Below the pieces are notes generated by a model. It made no database searches, was not told the origin of the DNA, and worked only from the letters and a program-made list of their open reading frames with translations. From Parvimonas sp000223315 (GTDB lineage Bacteria > Bacillota > Clostridia > Tissierellales > Peptoniphilaceae): 64,000 bases of DNA. The stretch is from assembly GCA_050262155.1 (NCBI GenBank), contig CP189843.1, positions 124,001 to 188,000 on the forward strand, in the 5' to 3' direction. This document shows positions 8,586-17,591 of the stretch, piece after piece (position 1 is the stretch's first letter; each line of letters begins with the position of its first letter). Made by a program: the position numbers and the translations under genes.

Positions 8586-8682
8586 ATACCTGTTAATCAG
8601 ACTAATAAAGGAATATTAAATCGTAAAGAATTGTTATTCCTTTTTTAAAATTAAATTGAGAATATTAGCTAATAAATAGATA

Positions 8683-8711
8683 TTGACAAAAGAATTATTT
8701 ACTGTTATTAT
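8683..8711 (+). promoter_or_regulatory. Promoter of the riboswitch-permease transcript
   Basis: TTGACA (8683-8688), exactly 17 nt, TATTAT (8706-8711). This places the transcript start about 25 nt before the P1 stem of the riboswitch. Confidence 0.75.
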
Positions 8712-8739
8712 ATTGATGTGATATTGATAACTCAAAGAG

Positions 8740-8872
8740 AAAGTGCACATAGGGTTCCGAAGATTTTTCTTGCAGGTCCAAGCTGTGCAGGTGCTATGCA
8801 CTACACCTAAGGGAGAAAAGCCCAGAAGGTAGGTTTCGCTTGAAGCCTACTTTTTGGGCGTTTATTTTTTGG
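8740..8872 (+). promoter_or_regulatory. ykkC-family riboswitch with intrinsic terminator
   Basis: The leader shows hallmarks of the ykkC superfamily: AGGGTTCCG (8751-8759), GCAGGTCC (8772-8779), a P1 helix AGTGCA (8742-8747)/TGCACT (8797-8802), then ACACC and a GGGAGAAAAGCCC segment (8811-8823). The last part overlaps a terminator: GCCCA pairs with TGGGC around an inner hairpin GTAGG/CCTAC, ending in T-rich sequence. Placed before a purine-type NCS2 permease, the PRPP or ppGpp subtypes fit better than guanidine. The subtype is inference from context. Confidence 0.68.
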
Positions 8873-8928
8873 CTGTTAATTTTTTAAGAGTTATTTTTTT
8901 GTTTTTTAAAATTTTTTTAGGAGGAATT

Positions 8929-10239
8929 ATGAGTACATTTTTTGAAAACTTTTTCAAACTCAAAGAACACAAAACATCTGTTAGAACAGAAGTTTTAGCA
9001 GGTATTACTACCTTTATGACTATGGCGTACATATTAGTTGTAAACCCTGCGATTTTATCTGAAGCTGGAATGGATAAGGGGGCCGTATTTACAACAACAG
9101 CTATTGCATCATTTATAGGAACAGTCATAATGGCACTTCTTGCTAATTATCCTTTTGCATTAGCTCCTGGTATGGGTTTAAATGCATACTTTGCTTATAC
9201 AATAGTAATTGGTAAAGGATATAGTTGGCAATTTGCATTAACAGCTGTTTTATTAGAAGGTATTGTATTTTTAATTTTAACTTTTACAAAGGTTAGAGAA
9301 ATGATTGTAAATGCTATGCCATATTCACTTAAACAAGCAGTAAGTGCAGGTATCGGTATCTTTATCGCATTTTTAGGATTATATCAAGCGGGACTTGTTA
9401 AACAAGGAAAGGGAATACCTCTTGATCTTGGAACAATTACAAGTGCGACATCATTAATCACAATTTTTGGTATCTTATTTACTATTTTCTTACTTGTAAA
9501 AAAAGTTCCGGGAGCAATTCTATTTGGAATGATAGCTACTACAATAGTATCAATAATCTGTGGGGTTTCTGAACTTCCAAAGGCTGTCATAGGAAAGCCT
9601 TCAAGTATTGCACCTATATTTATGAAATTTGATTTCAGTAAAATTTTATCCACAGAAATGTTTGTAGCTCTTTTTGCTTTTCTATTCGTTGATTTATTCG
9701 ACACGGTTGGAACTTTAGTAGGAGTTGCATCAAAGGCTGATATGTTGGATAAAGACGGCAATTTACCTAAAGCAAGACAAGCACTTTTTGCAGATTCAAT
9801 AGGAACAACAGTAGGAGCAATGCTTGGAACATCAACAGTAACTACATTTGTTGAAAGTGCAGCGGGAGTTGCTGAAGGTGGAAGAACAGGGCTTACAGCG
9901 ATAGTAACAGCTTGCCTTTTCCTACTAGCTTTAATTTTTCAACCTATTTTTGCGGTTATTCCAACTTATGCGACATCTTCTGCATTAATCGTAGTAGGAT
10001 TATTTATGATTACAGGGGTTAAGAAAATTAACTTTGACGATTATACAGAAGCACTACCAGCATTTTTGACTATTATTATGATGCCTCTATCATACTCAAT
10101 AGCAAATGGAATTGTTTTTGGGATAGTTTCTTATGCAATATTAAAATTAATCTCAGGTAGAGGAAAAGAAGTTTCTCCAGTAGTATATATTTTAGCTTTA
10201 CTATTCATATTAAAATTCGTAGCAGAAGCATTTATGTAA
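8929..10239 (+). CDS. NCS2-family purine permease (AzgA/PbuG-like)
   Basis: A 436-residue polytopic transporter with ~12-14 hydrophobic segments. Family-typical regions are EVLAGITTFMTMAYILVVNP (~residues 22-41), GMGLNAYFAYT (~82-92) and LFVDLFDTVGTLVGVA (~265-280). These match the adenine/guanine/hypoxanthine branch rather than the uracil branch. ATG 8929 has AGGAGGAATT directly upstream, so I reject a longer reading from 8854 that overlaps the terminator. Expression is presumably controlled by the ykkC riboswitch. The transporter would import free purines for salvage. Confidence 0.88.
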   Translation: MSTFFENFFKLKEHKTSVRTEVLAGITTFMTMAYILVVNPAILSEAGMDKGAVFTTTAIASFIGTVIMALLANYPFALAPGMGLNAYFAYTIVIGKGYSWQFALTAVLLEGIVFLILTFTKVREMIVNAMPYSLKQAVSAGIGIFIAFLGLYQAGLVKQGKGIPLDLGTITSATSLITIFGILFTIFLLVKKVPGAILFGMIATTIVSIICGVSELPKAVIGKPSSIAPIFMKFDFSKILSTEMFVALFAFLFVDLFDTVGTLVGVASKADMLDKDGNLPKARQALFADSIGTTVGAMLGTSTVTTFVESAAGVAEGGRTGLTAIVTACLFLLALIFQPIFAVIPTYATSSALIVVGLFMITGVKKINFDDYTEALPAFLTIIMMPLSYSIANGIVFGIVSYAILKLISGRGKEVSPVVYILALLFILKFVAEAFM

Positions 10240-10260
10240 TAAAAAAATATTATTATTTAA

Positions 10261-10288
10261 AAATGGGTCTTTAAGACTCATTTTTTTA
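10261..10288 (+). terminator. Terminator after the purine permease
   Basis: Stem AATGGGTCTT/AAGACTCATT (one G-T pair) followed by seven T. Confidence 0.8.
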
Positions 10289-10366
10289 GTTGATTATTTA
10301 AACAAAATATAGTATAATCTAACTTATGTTTAATTGAATTAACTAATAATATTATGAGGTGAAAGA

Positions 10367-11959
10367 ATGATAAGTGTAATAGATTTAAGTTTGAGTTTTC
10401 AAGGGCAAAAACTTTTTGATGATGTAAATTTATCTTTTACTCCGGGAAATTGTTATGGGGTAATTGGTGCAAATGGTGCTGGAAAGTCAACTTTTCTTAA
10501 GATTTTAGAGGGAAGACTTGAACCTGATACCGGAAGTGTTTCTATAAAACCGAATACTCGTATGAGTTTTTTGGAACAAGATCACTTTAAGTTTGAAGAT
10601 GAAAAAGTAATTGATGTTGTAATTATGGGAAATGCTCGTTTAATGGAAATCATTAGAGAAAAAGAAGCAATTTATGCAAAGGAAGATTTTTCAGATGAAG
10701 ACGGGATTTTAGCTTCCGAACTTGAAGCGGAATTTGCCGATATGGACGGCTGGAGCGCAGAGGCAAATGCTTCTTCTCTTTTACAAGGTCTCGGTATTGG
10801 AACTGAATTACACGAGAAAAAGATGAGTGAACTTTCAGGTAAGGAAAAAGTTAAAGTTTTACTTGCAAAGGCCCTTTTTGGAAATCCTGAAATTTTAATC
10901 CTTGACGAACCTACAAATGACTTGGATATTAAGAGCATTTTATGGCTTGAAAATTTCCTTATGGACTATGAGGGAACTGTAATTGTAGTTAGCCATGACA
11001 GATATTTTTTAAATAATATCTGTACTCATATGGTGGATATTGATTTTAGAAAGATTAAGATTTTTGTTGGTAACTATGATTTCTGGTATGAATCAAGTCA
11101 ACTTGCAGCACAGATGTTAAAAGACCAAAATAAGAAAAAAGAAGATAAAATTAAAGAATTACAAAACTTTATTGCAAGATTCTCTGCAAATAAGAGTAAG
11201 TCAAAACAAGCTACAAGTCGTAAGAAATTACTTGATAAAATTCAAATTGAAGATATTCAACCTTCTACAAGACGTTATCCTTTTGTAGGCTTTGAAATGG
11301 AAAGAGAAGTTGGAAATCAAATTTTAGAAGTGAATGAAATTTCAAAGACAGTAGAAGGAAGACTTGTTTTAGACAAAGTTTCATTTATGGTAAATAAAAA
11401 TGATAAAATTGGGTTTATCGGAGATGAACTTGCAATTACAACTCTTTTTAAAATTTTAGCAGGAGAGATGGAAGCTGATAGTGGTAGTTTTAAATGGGGA
11501 GTTACTACTTCAAGATCTTATTTTCCAAAGGACAATACAGAATTTTTCAAAGACACTCCATATAATTTGATTGACTGGTTAAGACAATATTCGACAGAGC
11601 AATCCGAAATTTATATTAGAGGATTTTTGGGAAGAATGTTGTTCTCAGGAGATGAGGCTTTAAAACCTGCGCAAAAACTTTCAGGTGGAGAAAAAGTTAG
11701 AATGATGTTATCATATATGATGCTTAAGAATTCTAATGTTTTAATCCTTGATCAACCAACAAATCATTTGGATCTTGAAAGTATTATCAGTTTGAATAAT
11801 GGGCTTAAAGCATTTAAGGGAAATATCTTATTTGCAAGTCACGATACTGAATTTATGAATACAATCGCAAATAGAATTATTCACATTGAAGAAAATATAT
11901 TTGAAGATAGACTTATGACTTATCAAGAATATATTGACAGATTCGTAGAAGGTCAATAA
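10367..11959 (+). CDS. ABC-F family ATPase (ribosome-associated type)
   Basis: A 530-residue protein with two fused ABC ATPase domains and no membrane segments. The first half has Walker A GANGAGKST (~residues 36-44), the signature LSGKEKVKV and Walker B ILILDEPTNDLD. The second half has a degenerate Walker A (IGFIGDELAITT, without GKS/T), but the signature LSGGEKVRM and Walker B VLILDQPTNHLD, with Q replacing the catalytic E. The inter-domain linker with Lys-rich helices spans ~235-310. It looks like the YbiT/YkpA branch of translation factors rather than a drug-resistance factor. The changed second site suggests a structural role for that half. Confidence 0.88.
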   Translation: MISVIDLSLSFQGQKLFDDVNLSFTPGNCYGVIGANGAGKSTFLKILEGRLEPDTGSVSIKPNTRMSFLEQDHFKFEDEKVIDVVIMGNARLMEIIREKEAIYAKEDFSDEDGILASELEAEFADMDGWSAEANASSLLQGLGIGTELHEKKMSELSGKEKVKVLLAKALFGNPEILILDEPTNDLDIKSILWLENFLMDYEGTVIVVSHDRYFLNNICTHMVDIDFRKIKIFVGNYDFWYESSQLAAQMLKDQNKKKEDKIKELQNFIARFSANKSKSKQATSRKKLLDKIQIEDIQPSTRRYPFVGFEMEREVGNQILEVNEISKTVEGRLVLDKVSFMVNKNDKIGFIGDELAITTLFKILAGEMEADSGSFKWGVTTSRSYFPKDNTEFFKDTPYNLIDWLRQYSTEQSEIYIRGFLGRMLFSGDEALKPAQKLSGGEKVRMMLSYMMLKNSNVLILDQPTNHLDLESIISLNNGLKAFKGNILFASHDTEFMNTIANRIIHIEENIFEDRLMTYQEYIDRFVEGQ

Positions 11960-11989
11960 AAATTTGAAACTAAATAAATTTAAAGAAAA

Positions 11990-12017
11990 AATCCGAGCGA
12001 CTAAACTCGGATTTTTC
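11990..12017. terminator. Bidirectional terminator between ABC-F and symporter genes
   Basis: Stem ATCCGAG/CTCGGAT with A run before and T run after, serving the convergent genes ending at 11959 and 12041. Confidence 0.85.
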
Positions 12018-12040
12018 TTTTAAAAAAATTCTATAGAAGG

Positions 12041-13414
12041 CTATTCAGCTTTATCTTTTAAGTAAAATTTTCCTTCAGTATGGAAGAATTCATCTTTTGC
12101 CTTTTTGATTTTTCCACTCATAAGTATTATTCCAATCATATTAGGAATAACTACAAGACCTAATGTTAAGTCTAGGAAAACTCCTGCATGTTCAAATGAA
12201 AGAACTGCTGCTAAAACTATCATAATAGTTGCAACAAATCTCATAATTTTTCCTACTTTTGTTCCGAATAGATATTCTGCAAGTTTTTCAACATAGAATA
12301 CTATTACGATTATTGTTGAAAGAACGAATAAAAACAATGAGATTGAAACTACTGCACTACCGATATTTCCAAAGATTGAGTTGAATGCTCTTTCAACAGC
12401 TATAGATTTATATTCAGGATTTTTCCATATTCCTGTTGTTAAAACAATAAGTGCAGACATTGTACAAACTACTATTGTATCTACAAATACTTCAAAAACT
12501 CCCCACATTCCTTGTCTTGCAGGATGATCTGTTATTGCAGTTGAATGTGCATAAGGTGCAGAACCCATACCTGATTCGTTTGAGTAAACACCACGAGCAA
12601 CTCCATTTGTTATTGCCTTTTTCACAGCCCAACCTGTAGCTCCACCGGCTATGGCTGTAGGATTAAAAGCACCGACAAAAATCATTTTAAATGCTTCAGG
12701 AACTTTATTTATATTAATTGCAAGAACTATAACTCCAAAGATTAAATAAATTAATGCCATAAATGGAACCAATTTTTCAGTTACTTGTCCAATTCTCTTA
12801 ATTCCACCATAAACTACCAATATTACTAAGAAGAATATAAATCCTATAGCAATGTATTTGTGAATTCCTAATTGTCCTAAAGGTCCTGCTGCAGCAAGTG
12901 TTTGTAATGTAATTGAAGGTAAAATTTCAATCATAAAGAAAAATGCTACAAGTGAACCTAAAATTTTTCCGGCTTTTCCACCAATACCATGTTGTAAGTA
13001 GTAACAAGCACCACCAACAAACTCGCCTTCTTCGTTCTTTTGTCTGTAAAGAATACCAAGTACAATTTCACCGAATTTTGTTGCTTGACCTACTATAGCA
13101 GTAATCCACATCCAAAGTATAGAACCGGGACCTGCTATAAAAATAATTGAAGGTACAACAACTATATTTGCAGCACCAATAGATGAAGCAAGAGCAGCAG
13201 TTGCAGCTTGGAAAGGTGAAACAGTTCCTTCACCGGATTTGTTTTTACTAAACATTTTCCCAAAAGTTTGTTTCATAATATAAGGAAAATAACGAATTTG
13301 GAAAAATCCCAATCTAAATGTTAAAAAAATACCGCCACCTACTAATAATATCATTAGAGGAGGTCCCCAAAGCCAATTGGCAAATTTTGATAATACAGAA
13401 ATCAATGAATCCAT
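12041..13414 (-). CDS. Sodium:alanine/glycine symporter (AGCS family)
   Basis: A 457-residue polytopic transporter. The AGCS pattern is evident in GGGIFLTFRLGFFQIR (~residues 26-41), SIGAANI (~85) and GVARGVYSNESGMGSAPYAH (~275-294). It imports alanine or glycine with Na+. The ATG at 13414 has AAAGGGGG upstream; a TTG six codons earlier overlaps that site and is rejected. In an organism with a glycine cleavage system a few kilobases away, glycine uptake is a plausible role, but specificity is not readable from the sequence. Confidence 0.92.
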   Translation of the reverse strand: MDSLISVLSKFANWLWGPPLMILLVGGGIFLTFRLGFFQIRYFPYIMKQTFGKMFSKNKSGEGTVSPFQAATAALASSIGAANIVVVPSIIFIAGPGSILWMWITAIVGQATKFGEIVLGILYRQKNEEGEFVGGACYYLQHGIGGKAGKILGSLVAFFFMIEILPSITLQTLAAAGPLGQLGIHKYIAIGFIFFLVILVVYGGIKRIGQVTEKLVPFMALIYLIFGVIVLAININKVPEAFKMIFVGAFNPTAIAGGATGWAVKKAITNGVARGVYSNESGMGSAPYAHSTAITDHPARQGMWGVFEVFVDTIVVCTMSALIVLTTGIWKNPEYKSIAVERAFNSIFGNIGSAVVSISLFLFVLSTIIVIVFYVEKLAEYLFGTKVGKIMRFVATIMIVLAAVLSFEHAGVFLDLTLGLVVIPNMIGIILMSGKIKKAKDEFFHTEGKFYLKDKAE

Positions 13415-13704
13415 AAAAAATCCCCCTTTCAATTTTCGAAAAACACTATATTGTAATAATGTTTTCCTTAAGAATATTATACAACTTTAATTTCAAAAAA
13501 TAGGGACATAAATAGAATATAGTTTTGTAAATAATGGTAAATTAAATTAGTAAATTTTAATGAAAATTCTAAAAAAATTTTGAAAAACTAAATATATTAT
13601 ATTGAATATTTGAGTTGATTTTACACTAAAATTATATCAAATTTTCCTTTGCTAACAATATAAGATTTATTGAAAATCTATAAGATATAAGTTAAAAGCG
13701 GATA

Positions 13705-13733
13705 TTGAATACAATTAGAGCTTATAGTATAAT
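13705..13733 (+). promoter_or_regulatory. Promoter for the two small membrane-protein genes
   Basis: TTGAAT (13705-13710), 17 nt, TATAAT (13728-13733). The rest of the 13415-13767 intergenic region is AT-rich and presumably also holds the symporter promoter on the other strand; nothing else is evident. Confidence 0.7.
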
Positions 13734-13767
13734 TATTAATGTAATATTAATTTAAAGAGGTTTTAAT

Positions 13768-14199
13768 ATGTCTGATTTTTTTAGGTATTTTTGGATAGGA
13801 TTTAAAGATATGTGGCAATATAGTATTACAAGAAATGCTTTGATATTTCTTTCTGTTGCTTTTTTTATTATAATATTTCGTAGATTTTCAATAGTAGTTC
13901 GAAGTGGTGGAAGTGTTTTTAGACCTTATCATATTTCAAATGGAAATTTTTATATACATAATGCACTTTATATTTTTGATAGAGTTATTCCTTTAAAAGA
14001 AATAAGATCAATTGATGTGAATAGCCTTAGAGCGGTAAAGCTTAATGGAAGAAGATATATGCTAACAATTCAGTTGAAAAATGGGAAGAGTAGAGGTATT
14101 ATATTCGGTAAAAATAAAGCTAATAGTGAGTTGGTTAAAAGTTTAAAAAAAGAAACCCAAAAATATAATATCAAAATTCATACTGTTTATTTTGATTAG
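13768..14199 (+). CDS. Membrane-anchored protein with PH-like domain, unknown function
   Basis: 143 residues. A hydrophobic segment at ~25-40 is followed by a soluble domain of short beta strands with IFDRVIPLKEIRSIDV (~residues 70-85). That pattern resembles bacterial PH-like domains in which an 'IPL-I-DI' strand initiates a barrel. AAAGAGG precedes the ATG. The next gene, 18 nt downstream, has a similar organisation, so the two may form a small complex at the membrane. I do not recognise a specific family. Confidence 0.55.
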   Translation: MSDFFRYFWIGFKDMWQYSITRNALIFLSVAFFIIIFRRFSIVVRSGGSVFRPYHISNGNFYIHNALYIFDRVIPLKEIRSIDVNSLRAVKLNGRRYMLTIQLKNGKSRGIIFGKNKANSELVKSLKKETQKYNIKIHTVYFD

Positions 14200-14217
14200 T
14201 TAAGATAAGGAGAGAAT

Positions 14218-14916
14218 ATGAAAAAGATAAAATTTCATAGTATCTATTATAGATTTATATTATTTATATTTGCTTTTGCAATTCTCGTTATAAATATGAT
14301 AATAGCTGATAAAAATGCAATAATACAATTCTTTAATTTTAATTTAAAACTATGGCAATTAAACTATTTTTTCATTGGAATTTTTCTTATAATTATTATA
14401 GTTTTTTCTATTGTTGGTTGGAAATTTTATATATGTAAAGAAGGAATATACCTAAGAAAAATAGATTTACTAATTCCTTGGGATGATGTTGATGCTGTTA
14501 GTCATGTTTGGATTAATGAATGGAGTATAAGACCTAACGGAAGACAATATTTGTATAATAGAAAATCATTAGTAATTTACAGAAAAGACTATAAACCTAT
14601 TTGTATTTATAATATATCCATATTAGCTTTATACACGATAAAAGTTTTAAGACCTAGTATTAAAACAAATATTATCATTTCTACATTGGCTACTATTTTT
14701 AATATAGCAGTTAATTTTGGGATACTTTATTATATTTTTTATAGAAAATTGGAATTTATAGATATAAAAGTATTTTTAATTTTTATTAGTACTTATGCTA
14801 TTAAGAGCTTGATAGTACCACTAATAATGGTTATGTACGAAAACAAAATACATGGAAAATACCTATTTCATGATACTGCATATAACAAAAATGAATCAAG
14901 AGTAATACATATTTAA
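14218..14916 (+). CDS. Multi-pass membrane protein, unknown function
   Basis: 232 residues with two N-terminal hydrophobic segments (~13-30 and ~45-68). A soluble insert contains LLIPWDDVDAVSHVW (~83-97), a strand pattern like the PH-like 'I-W-D-I' motif of bacterial membrane proteins, and two further hydrophobic segments lie near the C-terminus (~155-205). GGAGAG lies 6 nt before the ATG. It is 18 nt after the PH-like gene and followed by a terminator. No function can be assigned. Confidence 0.55.
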   Translation: MKKIKFHSIYYRFILFIFAFAILVINMIIADKNAIIQFFNFNLKLWQLNYFFIGIFLIIIIVFSIVGWKFYICKEGIYLRKIDLLIPWDDVDAVSHVWINEWSIRPNGRQYLYNRKSLVIYRKDYKPICIYNISILALYTIKVLRPSIKTNIIISTLATIFNIAVNFGILYYIFYRKLEFIDIKVFLIFISTYAIKSLIVPLIMVMYENKIHGKYLFHDTAYNKNESRVIHI

Positions 14917-14938
14917 TTATTACAGCATAGTATTTAAA

Positions 14939-14968
14939 AAAGTAGCCTACTTCTGTAAGCTACTTTTT
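14939..14968. terminator. Bidirectional terminator
   Basis: Stem AAAGTAGC/GCTACTTT between the convergent genes ending at 14916 and 14981. Confidence 0.75.
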
Positions 14969-14980
14969 CTTTAAATAATT

Positions 14981-16000
14981 TTAAAATTTTATTGCAGAGT
15001 ATGAATACAGAGGATATTCTATTTCTTTTCCTTCGTTAAAATATGCTCCGGCTCCATAAACCCAGTTCGGATTTTTTAAAAGTGTTCTTCCTTGGTAAAT
15101 CATATCACAGGCATCACTTTGAAGTAAATACTCACATAAACCATAGTCTTCTAAAAGACCGACTGTGGAAACTGTAAGGGCTGCTTTTTTAATTTCTCTA
15201 CTTAATTCTGCTTGATATCCGGGATAAACTAGTGGACTTTTTGGAACAACACCACCGCTTGAAATACTGTTGAAAACTACTCCATCTTCTTTTGCAAGTT
15301 TTAGAATTTTTATAATATCTTCTAAAGAATTTCCATTTTCATCATATTCATTAGCAGAAACTCTAATATGAACATCAATGTCAATATTTTTAATTTCTTT
15401 TAAAATATCTCCTAAAAATTTATATCTTTTTTCTAAACTACCACCATATTCGTCATTTCTTTGATTTGATAGGGGAGATAAAAATTGATTAATTAAATAC
15501 CCATGTGCTCCGTGAATTTCTACAAAGTCAAAACCTGCTTGTTTTGCAAGTTTTACAGAATTTACATAATCTTTTTGTAAAGATATAATTTCATCTTTAG
15601 TCAATTCTCTTGGAGCTTTTTCGTCTGAAAAAGGAATTGCACTTGGTGCAATAATATCATCATAAGATGAATCTGCTTTTCTTCCGGCATGGCTTAATTG
15701 AATTCCGATTTTACAATTATAATTATGAACTCTTTCAACAAGTTCTTTAAAAGCTTTCATTTGAATTTCATTATATAATCCTAAATCTACTTTTCTAATT
15801 CCACCTGTAGGATTAACCATTGTTGCTTCAACAATTATTCCTGCAACACCACCTAAAGCTCTTGCCACATAGTGATCAAAATGCTCTTTAGTTAAAACTC
15901 CATCAACGGTTTTTGTATGAAACATACACATTGGAGCCATAACAACTCTATTTTTAAATTTATTTCTACCTATTTCCATAGGGCTTAAAAGTTTACTCAT
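14981..16000 (-). CDS. NADH:flavin oxidoreductase, old yellow enzyme family (YqjM/NamA-like)
   Basis: A 339-residue TIM-barrel flavoprotein. It begins LLSPMEIGRNKFKNRVVMAPM (residues 4-24), typical of OYE. The substrate-binding LSHAGRK (~100), the EIHGAHGYLINQFLSP segment (~171-186) and GRTLLKNPNW near the C-terminus (phosphate-binding loop) are all present. It would reduce activated C=C bonds with FMN and NAD(P)H; the physiological substrate is unknown. AGGAGG precedes the ATG. It lies just downstream of the gcv operon but is separated from it by a terminator. Confidence 0.9.
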   Translation of the reverse strand: MSKLLSPMEIGRNKFKNRVVMAPMCMFHTKTVDGVLTKEHFDHYVARALGGVAGIIVEATMVNPTGGIRKVDLGLYNEIQMKAFKELVERVHNYNCKIGIQLSHAGRKADSSYDDIIAPSAIPFSDEKAPRELTKDEIISLQKDYVNSVKLAKQAGFDFVEIHGAHGYLINQFLSPLSNQRNDEYGGSLEKRYKFLGDILKEIKNIDIDVHIRVSANEYDENGNSLEDIIKILKLAKEDGVVFNSISSGGVVPKSPLVYPGYQAELSREIKKAALTVSTVGLLEDYGLCEYLLQSDACDMIYQGRTLLKNPNWVYGAGAYFNEGKEIEYPLYSYSAIKF

Positions 16001-16100
16001 AATAACCTCCTATATTTTTCTGAATAATTTATACCCTATTTTTTAGATAATGATTATTTATTAAAATATTTCTTAAAAAATAGTTTAAAAATAGGTAAGA

Positions 16101-16130
16101 AAAAAGCCGTTATTTTCATAACAGCTTTTT
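16101..16130 (-). terminator. Terminator of the gcvT-gcvPA-gcvPB operon
   Basis: Stem AAAAAGC(T/C)GTTAT against its complement around a short TTTTC loop, with a T run on the minus strand. Confidence 0.8.
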
Positions 16131-16141
16131 AGAAATCTATA

Positions 16142-17590
16142 CTATTTTGTATATTTTAAGATTAAATCTTTAGCAGCCAATGTTTCATCAGGACGTTTAA
16201 TTTCTGTGTCATGAGGAGCTTCATGAACAATTTCAGGATTTGTTTCAGCTTCTTTTGCAATCTTAATCATAGATTCTGCAAATCCGTCAAGAGTTTCTTT
16301 TGATTCACTTTCAGTAGGTTCAATCATCAACGCTTCATGAACAATTAATGGGAAATATACAGTTGGTGGGTGATATCCCATATCCATTAATCTCTTAGCA
16401 ACATCAAGAGTTACTAATCCATTAGGATTTTTCAATCCGCCAAGTACAAATTCATGTTTGAATTTTACATTTTCAGGAAGATTGTAGTAATCTCTTAGTT
16501 GATTTGCTAAGTAATTAGAGTTCAATACTGCATAATCACTTACTTTCTTCAATCCATCAGATCCCATTGATAAAACATAAGCATATGTTCTTACTAATAC
16601 ACCAAAGTGTCCATAGAAATCTTTCATCTTACCTAATGTCTTTGGAACATCATAAGATAAGCTATATCTTTCTCCGTTTTTAACTACAATAGGAACCGGT
16701 AAGAAGTCTTTTAAGAAATCTTTACATCCAACATATCCTGCACCAGGACCTCCACCACCGTGAGGAGTAGAGAATGTCTTATGAAGATTATAGTGAATTG
16801 CATCAAATCCCATATCTCCAGGTCTAACATGTCCTAATATTGCATTGGCATTTGCTCCATCATAATATACTAAACCGCCAGCATCGTGAACGATTTTTGT
16901 AATTTCTTGAATTTCTTTTTCGAATAATCCTAATGTATTTGGGTTAGTAAGCATAAGTCCTGCAGTATCGTCGCCAACTGCTGCTTTTAATGCTTCAATA
17001 TCAACTAATCCATTTTCACAAGATTTAATTTCGATAATTTTATATCCTGCCATTGTAGCTGTTGCAGGGTTAGTTCCATGAGCTGAATCAGGAATTATAA
17101 TTTTATCTCTTTGGAAATCTTTGTTGTCTTCATGATATGCTTTAAATAACATAATACCTGTTATTTCACCATGAGCTCCAGCTGCAGGTTGTAATGTGCA
17201 AGCATCCATACCTGAAGTTTCATTTAAAGCTTCTCCAAGTTCATACATTAATTGTAAAGCACCTTGAGCTCCACATTCAGGAATATTTGGATGAAGTGTT
17301 GCAAAACCCGGAAGAGCACACATAGCTTCATTGATTTTTGGATTGTATTTCATTGTACAAGATCCTAGTGGATAAAATCCTGTATCAACACCAAAGTTTT
17401 TATTTGAAAGATTTACAAAATGTCTAACAACTTCCGGTTCGGAAACTTCCGGTAAATCAATTTCGCCATCATTTAAAAGTTCAGCAGGAATTAGCTCTTT
17501 AATACATACATCTTCAACATCCAATTCTGGTAATTTATGACCAATTTTACCAGGTTTTGATAGTTCAAATATTAATTTATCGTATTTCAT
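16142..17590 (-). CDS. gcvPB: Glycine dehydrogenase (decarboxylating) subunit 2
   Basis: 482 residues; the C-terminal half of the P-protein, as in Firmicutes with a split enzyme. The PLP lysine lies in NLHKTFSTPHGGGGPGAG (~residues 268-285), preceded by DGANANAILG. It decarboxylates glycine and passes the aminomethyl group to lipoylated GcvH. Its ribosome site GGAGG lies inside the end of gcvPA, and the ATG follows the gcvPA stop by only one base, so translation is coupled and the heterotetramer is made in equal amounts. Confidence 0.96.
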   Translation of the reverse strand: MKYDKLIFELSKPGKIGHKLPELDVEDVCIKELIPAELLNDGEIDLPEVSEPEVVRHFVNLSNKNFGVDTGFYPLGSCTMKYNPKINEAMCALPGFATLHPNIPECGAQGALQLMYELGEALNETSGMDACTLQPAAGAHGEITGIMLFKAYHEDNKDFQRDKIIIPDSAHGTNPATATMAGYKIIEIKSCENGLVDIEALKAAVGDDTAGLMLTNPNTLGLFEKEIQEITKIVHDAGGLVYYDGANANAILGHVRPGDMGFDAIHYNLHKTFSTPHGGGGPGAGYVGCKDFLKDFLPVPIVVKNGERYSLSYDVPKTLGKMKDFYGHFGVLVRTYAYVLSMGSDGLKKVSDYAVLNSNYLANQLRDYYNLPENVKFKHEFVLGGLKNPNGLVTLDVAKRLMDMGYHPPTVYFPLIVHEALMIEPTESESKETLDGFAESMIKIAKEAETNPEIVHEAPHDTEIKRPDETLAAKDLILKYTK

Positions 17591-17591
17591 A

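Noticed and set aside
10367..11959. Antibiotic-resistance ABC-F (Lsa/Vga/OptrA type)
   Set aside because: The degenerate second Walker A and overall motifs resemble housekeeping YbiT/YkpA-like ABC-F proteins; nothing specific to resistance subfamilies is visible.
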